The position numbers and the translations under genes were made by a program. The notes under the pieces were generated by a model that was not told where the DNA came from, did no database searches, and saw only the letters and a program-made list of their open reading frames with translations. 28,711 nucleotides of DNA, from NCBI GenBank assembly GCA_036960405.1, contig JBALWS010000049.1, forward strand, positions 1 to 28,711, given 5' to 3'. Each line of letters begins with the position of its first letter. The stretch's first letter is position 1. Positions 24,288 through 28,711 of this stretch are shown one piece after another. This stretch comes from Motiliproteus sp036960405 (GTDB lineage Bacteria > Pseudomonadota > Gammaproteobacteria > Pseudomonadales > Balneatricaceae).

Positions 24288-24605
24288 ATGACTCAATTCA
24301 TCATTACTTATCTGAGCCTCGGCCAACCAGCAAGTGCTGAAGAGAGGAGGCAGCAGTTTGCCAAATATCAGCAGTGGCTGGCCTCTCTTGGCGATGCAGC
24401 GATCAAACCGATGGTGCCGTTTAAGAATGTCCATACTATCCACCCTGATGGTTCAGTCACGCCTGGTAGCTCGGTGTCGATGAGCGGCCATACGGTCATT
24501 CAAGCTGAGTCAATCGAGGCAGCGGTGGCTTTGGCTAAGAACTGCCCATTCCTGGAGAACAGTGGTTCGTTAGAGGTGGCAGAACTGGTGCAATTGCCCG
24601 GCTGA
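24288..24605 (+). CDS. YCII-related protein
   Basis: The 105-residue protein fits the YCII superfamily fold: MTQFIITYLSLGQPASAEERRQQF, a KYQQWLASLGDA helix, a GHTVIQAESIEAAVALAKNCPFL segment and a VAELVQLPG end, the typical βαββαβ pattern of this ferredoxin-like fold. Related proteins include chlorodienelactone and other small-molecule enzymes and DGPF-type proteins; no activity can be assigned here. GGAGGAGAG just before the ATG is an excellent ribosome binding site. It is flanked by gaps of 70 and over 90 bases and is probably a single unit. Confidence 0.82.
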   Translation: MTQFIITYLSLGQPASAEERRQQFAKYQQWLASLGDAAIKPMVPFKNVHTIHPDGSVTPGSSVSMSGHTVIQAESIEAAVALAKNCPFLENSGSLEVAELVQLPG

Positions 24606-24838
24606 TTGCCTGCTCAAGGGGTAGCCGGTTTTCTGAAATTGTTCAGGCAGTGAAGCTAAGCAGATACGACTAAAAGGACAGCTATTGGATCAACAAGGTG
24701 GTGATCGTTACAGCGGATCGCCGGGGCATCGGTGTGGTGACTAAGATGTTGGCGTTTATCGCATCGTTCATGTCTATATTTAACCTATCGATTGCTTATA
24801 TCCCCTTCGTGATAACAGTCCCTGAATTATGGTGTCGT

Positions 24839-25213
24839 ATGACAATGGCCTGTAGAAAATTGCTAACCGCGCTGTTGCTATCAACCTTGACGCCCTTGCT
24901 TTGGGCGGCTGACTGGAAGCCGATCGATGGCATCTACGCCGTTACTGCTGAGGGTTATCTGGATCCGGCCGAGTCGGATCCCAAGGATTCGCATTATCGA
25001 TTGCAGCTACAAGGCCAAAGCGCTGAAGACCTTTACCTGGCGATGAAGGTGGAGCCTGAGGTGGATGAATGCACCGGTGGCTGGGCCAAAAATGTGGCGC
25101 AGATGCAATGTTTGTTCTTCGAGCGCGAGCCGGTCGGTTCGGCGCGTCGATATGAGTGTCATTTCTCCATCGATATTGCCAAACAGTCGATCAGCTATGG
25201 GGTGGCCTGCTGA
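24839..25213 (+). CDS. Small secreted protein, unknown
   Basis: The likely protein starts at an ATG at 24839 (or 24845) and has about 124 residues. It has a signal peptide with cleavage near LLWAA, followed by DWKPIDGIYAVTAEGYLDP and a C-terminal part with CTGGWAKN, MQCLFFERE and YECHFSID, with several cysteines that probably form disulfides. I do not know the family. The frame continues upstream to 24698, but that 47-residue extension would put the signal peptide inside the chain, so it is not used. The stop overlaps the next start (TGATG), so the two genes are translationally coupled. Confidence 0.6.
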   Translation: MTMACRKLLTALLLSTLTPLLWAADWKPIDGIYAVTAEGYLDPAESDPKDSHYRLQLQGQSAEDLYLAMKVEPEVDECTGGWAKNVAQMQCLFFEREPVGSARRYECHFSIDIAKQSISYGVAC

Positions 25214-25530
25214 TGGCGCTGGTTTATCTGCTCTTTGTGGTAGCCATTTTCTATTGGCAGTTCAGCGCGGTTAGGGCTGGTAAGGTTTCGAAGCTCAAAG
25301 CGCTGGGGCGTTATGTCGGTTATAGCATCGCGCCGGTAGTGTTGTTTGGGGTGGGGTTTGTGGGCCTGGTCGGTGTTGAAGAGTTGACCGGTGGAGCGTT
25401 CATCGGTGAGGGGTATGCGCGCTCGTTACCCTTTGTAATAGCCGGTGGTAGCGCCGTAGTCATGCTGACCAGTCTGCTGTTTGCGCTGCTGGCGTGGTTG
25501 ATTAAACCCAAACAGGACGGTGATCGGTAA
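25213..25530 (+). CDS. Small inner-membrane protein, three helices
   Basis: The 105-residue protein has three hydrophobic helices (about 2-18, 32-54, 73-96) and a short basic tail. The ATG at 25213 lies in the overlap TGATG with the secreted protein gene, and GGGGTGG is upstream. The frame opens farther upstream at 25156, but that extension duplicates the end of the previous gene and is rejected. The pairing suggests that the secreted and membrane proteins work together; no function is known. Confidence 0.65.
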   Translation: MALVYLLFVVAIFYWQFSAVRAGKVSKLKALGRYVGYSIAPVVLFGVGFVGLVGVEELTGGAFIGEGYARSLPFVIAGGSAVVMLTSLLFALLAWLIKPKQDGDR

Positions 25531-25580
25531 CCCGAGTCTTCAGAGAGCAGGGGCATCTGTTTGGCTGCTTTGGCGAACGC

Positions 25581-27089
25581 TTACTCGCTGTTCCATTCGA
25601 AGAACTGTTCAAACAGGTAAGGGTCGTCGAAGTGGCGCCGGTTGGCAAAACCGATCGCATGACGCCCCCAGATTCGCATCGCTCCGGGTGAGGCCACCCC
25701 CATCGGCCAGAGTATGAACCGCTCCAGCCTGCGACTATGGCCCACTAAACCATCGGCATCGAACAGACCTTTACGCCCCGTGGCGGTGACTAGACTGCGC
25801 AGTTGCTGGTAGTCCTCGAAACGGTATGGCTTGCTGTGCGGCTGTTGTTCGGCCGACTGGCTAGTGTCTAAGGTGATCCCCTGCAGATAATGATCGCCAG
25901 GGGTGAGCTGCAACCGCAGGCGGCCCCGTGGTGGATCGGGCGCGACCTGGGGCAGGATCAGCGGTTGCTCGATGTTGTCGGGCAGCGGCTTGATGCTGAG
26001 CCGTGGAGAAACCGGAAAAATTTGATGGTAACAGCCGCAAGGATGGATGCTGTCGTAGAGCAATACCTTGCCGTCGAAGCCGAGCGTGACCCGCCATAGT
26101 AGGCCGTCCAATAAGCCGGAGTAGAGATCGAGAGGATGCTGCGAAGGTCTCTCTGGGAACCAGATCAGGTAATTTAACTGCAGCAGTGTCTGGCCGTTGA
26201 AGCGGGTGTAGGAGGGCAGCCAGTATGCGATCGGATCATCGGTATTCACCGCAGGGCGGTTGTCGTGCCAATACGGTCTGCCGATTTTATCAGCAGGCGA
26301 GGCAGTAAAAATTTGCCAGGATGGGGCGAAATGTTGGAACAGCGCCATCTGCTTATCTTGATCAAGTTGCGGGATAGCCAGAGGATTATTTGTTCGAGCC
26401 TGGCTTAGCCAACGGGCGATTTGGGCCTGGTTTATAGGTTCGCCCTGGACCGGGCGATTCTGGAGCGGGTGATAGTGATGACTCTCGCCTTGCAGCACCG
26501 TTGGCGTATTGAAGTCTTGTCGCCACTGTTGCTGCTGTTTGGCAATCTGATGCAGTACGATTTTTCGGGTCAGCGGATACAACCCCAGTAGCTGTTGCCA
26601 GTCGCTGTAATCGTCGGGCACCTGTGCGCTGTCGGTTAACCGCTGTTGAAAATCAGCCGATTTCCGGTCGATAGTGGCTTGATAATCAACGCAGCTTTCA
26701 ACCCTGTTACGCTGCTGAGACGATAAGGGCGGGTTGAGATTGGTTAGCTCCAGTTGGCGAGCGTTGCGGCCGAGTTGATAGAGCTGCTGATACCAGCCCT
26801 CAACGTTTAAGTCGTTATCGAGTTGGTCTGAAAAGCTGGCCAGTAGTCGATTGCTGCGCAGATAAGGGTAGCGGGGGATCGGGTACGCCATCGGATCGGC
26901 TAGCCCTGCCGAACGGATTTGCTGGTCGAGTTGCTCCAGCAGCGGCGAACAGTCGCGCTCGAGCTCGAATGTTTGAGTCGTCGCTGAGGGGGTTGTTTGC
27001 GAGCTGCTGCAGCCGATCAGAGCGGTTAACACCGCCCCGGCTAGCACACGTATAACGGGATACAGTAGAGCCGTCAGTTTGACGCTCAT
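25581..27089 (-). CDS. Lipoprotein with HPCGCYH motif, unknown
   Basis: The protein has 502 residues counting from the ATG at 27089. It has a lipoprotein signal peptide with a lipobox LIGC; the modified Cys is residue 27. The mature chain is Gln-, Leu- and Pro-rich and helical at first (about 40-230), then becomes a domain around a striking motif HPCGCYH (H349, C351, C353, H355) within LLYDSIHPCGCYH, preceded by LLDGLLWRVTLGFDG. The clustered His and Cys could be a metal or haem site. The end contains HAIGFANRRHFDDPY. I do not recognise the family; an outer-membrane or periplasmic anchor is inferred. The frame is open to 27275, but the lipobox sets the start; no good ribosome binding site is seen. 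Confidence 0.75.
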   Translation of the reverse strand: MSVKLTALLYPVIRVLAGAVLTALIGCSSSQTTPSATTQTFELERDCSPLLEQLDQQIRSAGLADPMAYPIPRYPYLRSNRLLASFSDQLDNDLNVEGWYQQLYQLGRNARQLELTNLNPPLSSQQRNRVESCVDYQATIDRKSADFQQRLTDSAQVPDDYSDWQQLLGLYPLTRKIVLHQIAKQQQQWRQDFNTPTVLQGESHHYHPLQNRPVQGEPINQAQIARWLSQARTNNPLAIPQLDQDKQMALFQHFAPSWQIFTASPADKIGRPYWHDNRPAVNTDDPIAYWLPSYTRFNGQTLLQLNYLIWFPERPSQHPLDLYSGLLDGLLWRVTLGFDGKVLLYDSIHPCGCYHQIFPVSPRLSIKPLPDNIEQPLILPQVAPDPPRGRLRLQLTPGDHYLQGITLDTSQSAEQQPHSKPYRFEDYQQLRSLVTATGRKGLFDADGLVGHSRRLERFILWPMGVASPGAMRIWGRHAIGFANRRHFDDPYLFEQFFEWNSE

Positions 27090-27130
27090 CGCTGATAGCT
27101 GCCGTAGCAGGCGAGTGCAGAATGGCTCAA

Positions 27131-27160
27131 AGCCCCCCGAATGATGGCCATACGGGGGCT
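27131..27160 (-). terminator. Rho-independent terminator after the DUF2789 gene
   Basis: AGCCCCC (27131-27137) and GGGGGCT (27154-27160) form a 7-bp GC-rich stem around a 16-base loop, 15 bases after the DUF2789 stop on the minus strand and followed there by TTTG. It separates that gene from the lipoprotein gene. Confidence 0.65.
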
Positions 27161-27175
27161 GAGTGAGGCGGGTTG

Positions 27176-27409
27176 CTACTGGTGCAACCGGGTGTTGAGC
27201 TCGTCGACTACTTCGCTCCAATCGGAATCGTAGTAGAGGGCTTCTTGAATGAAGCGAGCCTGACTGGGCGACCAAAAACAGGCGCCTTCGAGTGCGTCTA
27301 GCCCCGTCTCAGCGCGATGCTGGGCGATGAATCGGTCAATTTGTGGGGTTTCGCTTGGCAGCCCTAGCTGTTCAAACAAGGTCTGCATGGTGTGTGCGCT
27401 GGTATCCAT
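27176..27409 (-). CDS. DUF2789-family protein
   Basis: The 77-residue protein fits DUF2789 in full: TMQTLFEQLGLP near the start, FIAQHRAETGLDALEGACFW and SPSQARFIQEALYYDSDW, ending with EVVDELNTRLH. The family is common in Pseudomonas and Oceanospirillales-type bacteria and has no known function; it is soluble and helical. A strong ribosome binding site AGGAG is at 27416-27420 (minus strand). It is closed by a GC-rich terminator. Confidence 0.9.
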   Translation of the reverse strand: MDTSAHTMQTLFEQLGLPSETPQIDRFIAQHRAETGLDALEGACFWSPSQARFIQEALYYDSDWSEVVDELNTRLHQ

Positions 27410-27509
27410 TGTCGTCTCCTGCCGTTATCAAGGCCATTCAAACGTACTCAGTATAGTTGAGTATTGTTATCGGTCTTGGTTCGGTTTAACGACAGGTTTT
27501 AGGAGCTGT

Positions 27510-27851
27510 TTAGGGTTTGGGCGGGGTACCTTCGCCCGAAGGTTTGCTGTCGGTTGACGCGTCGGATGCCGTGCTGCGGGCGGGGGAACTCTGCTTCCAA
27601 CGGTGGCGAATCAGCAGTCCCAGCGATATCCCAATAACGACCATCAAGGCCTGTCCGAACGGATCGTCGATAGGGGAGCTGATCTGTTTTAGCAGGGCGT
27701 TGCTTGCGGCGGCAAACAGAAACCCGAAGAAGCATAGGATCATCGCGGTACCGATACTGGAAACCATCGGTAACGGGCTGAAGTTTCGGCTTCGAACGAT
27801 CAGATAGATAGCGGTGGCGACGAAGGCGGCGACGATGATCCAAGATGCCAT
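27510..27851 (-). CDS. Small inner-membrane protein, unknown
   Basis: The 113-residue protein has three hydrophobic helices (about 3-19, 32-52, 65-81) and a basic, Ser/Thr/Pro-rich, probably disordered C-terminal tail from about 85 (RHRWKQ... GEGTPPKP). An AGGAG a few bases before the ATG supports the start at 27851. I do not recognise the family. It is divergent from trpS, and its gene ends about 100 bases from the DUF2789 start. Confidence 0.65.
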   Translation of the reverse strand: MASWIIVAAFVATAIYLIVRSRNFSPLPMVSSIGTAMILCFFGFLFAAASNALLKQISSPIDDPFGQALMVVIGISLGLLIRHRWKQSSPARSTASDASTDSKPSGEGTPPKP

Positions 27852-27938
27852 GCTAGGCGACTCCTGTAGTTATTATTTTTATAGCAAGACGCCACTATAG
27901 GGTGGCTCTGGGGGAGGGGTAAACTCGACCAATGGTTA

Positions 27939-27961
27939 GCGCGAAAAAGCTCCGTTCGCGC
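27939..27961. repeat. Inverted repeat upstream of trpS
   Basis: GCGCGAA (27939-27945) and TTCGCGC (27955-27961) pair perfectly over 7 bases around a 9-base loop. It sits in the divergent region, directly before the TATTAT at 27977-27982 that may be the trpS -10 box. It does not look like a TrpR operator. It may be an operator or a chance hairpin. Confidence 0.4.
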
Positions 27962-28018
27962 AGGCGCAGAATGTTGTATTATTAGCCGCTTTAAATCAGC
28001 GTCAGACAGATAATAGCC

Positions 28019-28711
28019 ATGAGCCAAAAACGCGTATTAACCGGTATTACCACCACAGGCACCCCTCATCTCGGCAACTACCTTGGCGCTATCAAGCCAG
28101 CGGTTAAGGCGAGCCAGGATGCGAGCTTACGTTCATACTTTTTCCTGGCGGACTTTCACGCTCTGATCAAATGCCACGATCCCGAGCGCGTGGCGCGTTC
28201 GACTCGCGAGATCGCAGCGACCTGGCTGGCGTTGGGGCTCGATACCGACAATGCGACCTTTTACCGCCAGTCGGACATCCCCGAGATCCCCGAATTGACC
28301 TGGATTCTGACCTGCCTCTGCTCCAAAGGGTTGATGAACCGCTCGCACGCGTATAAAGCGTCGGTCGATGCCAACCGCGATTCGGGTAATTCAGACCTGG
28401 ATGACGGCGTCACCATGGGGTTGTTCAGCTATCCGGTACTGATGGCGGCAGATATTCTGATGTTCAACGCCAAGCACATTCCGGTCGGTAAAGACCAGAT
28501 CCAGCATATCGAGATGGCGCGTGATATCGCCGGCCGCTTTAATCACACCTATGCCGATGTTTTTGTTATGCCCGAGCCGATGATCGATGACCCGGTGATT
28601 ATTCCCGGCCTCGACGGTCGCAAGATGAGTAAGAGCTACGACAATACCATCCCGCTGTTCTGCTCGGAAAATGAGTTGCTGAAACTGATCAAGCAGATCA
28701 AGACCGATTCG
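28019..28711 (+). CDS. trpS: Tryptophanyl-tRNA synthetase (5' part; continues beyond the window)
   Basis: The first 231 codons of a class I aminoacyl-tRNA synthetase charging tRNA-Trp. The HIGH-equivalent TPHLGNYLG is at 15-23 and KMSKS at 202-206. TGITTTGTPHLGNYLGAIKP and GLMNRSHAYKA are typical of the pseudomonad/xanthomonad type of TrpS, which is longer than the E. coli protein. The product is cytosolic. TATTAT at 27977-27982 could be its -10 box; no strong ribosome binding site is seen before the ATG. The gene runs off the end of the window, so its stop cannot be seen. Confidence 0.96.
   Translation, partial: MSQKRVLTGITTTGTPHLGNYLGAIKPAVKASQDASLRSYFFLADFHALIKCHDPERVARSTREIAATWLALGLDTDNATFYRQSDIPEIPELTWILTCLCSKGLMNRSHAYKASVDANRDSGNSDLDDGVTMGLFSYPVLMAADILMFNAKHIPVGKDQIQHIEMARDIAGRFNHTYADVFVMPEPMIDDPVIIPGLDGRKMSKSYDNTIPLFCSENELLKLIKQIKTDS

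Noticed and set aside
24606..24652. Imperfect repeat of TGCCTG/CAGGCA with CAA/TTG
   Set aside because: Two mismatches, a 21-base loop and no T-run. It might be a weak terminator but also chance.
24698..24838. N-terminal extension of the secreted protein, faintly ACT-domain-like
   Set aside because: It would bury a signal peptide at residue 48 and has no ribosome binding site. The ACT resemblance is too short to keep.
25156..25212. Upstream extension of the three-helix protein
   Set aside because: The extension lies within the end of the overlapping secreted protein gene and gives a poorly hydrophobic N terminus; the ATG at 25213 fits the stop-start overlap.
20620..25530. An integron cassette array, because of the string of small plus-strand genes
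   Set aside because: Several genes overlap or are only a few bases apart (21512/21500, 22036/22040, 25213), which cassettes do not allow. I see no integrase and no pairs of GTTRRRY/RYYYAAC boxes between genes.
27090..27275. Long N-terminal extension of the lipoprotein gene
   Set aside because: It crosses the terminator hairpin and precedes a clear lipoprotein signal peptide, so it is not translated.

Overview
The window looks like a chromosomal segment of a gammaproteobacterium. The evidence is a set of E. coli-like housekeeping genes (nadK, glpG-type rhomboid, sbcB, pitrilysin-type ptrA, yaaA, rsuA) plus families common in marine and pseudomonad-like relatives (DUF2789, a PBPRA1643-type SEC-C protein, a trpS whose product has the TPHLGNY/KMSKS signatures). 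Base composition is moderately GC-rich and GATC/CGATCG words are strikingly common. I cannot name the genus from sequence alone; an Oceanospirillales- or Pseudomonas-related lineage is an inference.

Layout. 1-51: 3' part of tRNA-Asp(GUC). 196-5005 (+): nadK with its promoter, a metallophosphoesterase, a GlpG-type rhomboid protease and an ABC exporter half-transporter. 5084-6769 (-): an orphan periplasmic ABC_sub_bind protein and a YchJ-family SEC-C protein. 6892-8966 (+): sbcB and a secreted protein of unknown function, convergent with 8989-12171 (-), which holds an M16 metalloprotease and a small helical protein. 12337-14500 (+): a small membrane protein beside a two-domain RCK potassium channel. 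14556-15638 (-): yaaA and a small ferredoxin.

15857-20038 (+) is the most coherent regulatory block. A free-standing CZB (zinc-binding) protein is followed by a tightly overlapping operon: a FIST-domain sensor (possibly NosP-like), a coiled-coil-PAS-GGDEF diguanylate cyclase with intact active site and I-site, a DnaQ-like exonuclease and the 16S pseudouridine synthase RsuA. The suggested logic is that zinc or redox (CZB) and a small ligand such as NO/haem or an amino acid (FIST) tune c-di-GMP synthesis.

20212-25530 (+) is an accessory-type tract of about ten short genes: PqqD-like, zinc-ribbon membrane protein, DUF6714-like, secreted protein, VOC, MaoC hydratase, SEC-C, 2-TM helical protein, YCII, and a secreted/membrane pair. 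I found no integrase, transposase or attC-like site there. 25581-27851 (-) carries an uncharacterised lipoprotein with an HPCGCYH motif, a DUF2789 protein and a small membrane protein. The window ends inside trpS (28019 onward, +). No rRNA, CRISPR array, insertion sequence or phage gene was seen. No gene-free gap exceeds 300 bases; the longest are about 170-235 bases (52-249, 15639-15856, 16202-16419, 20039-20211, 24606-24838).
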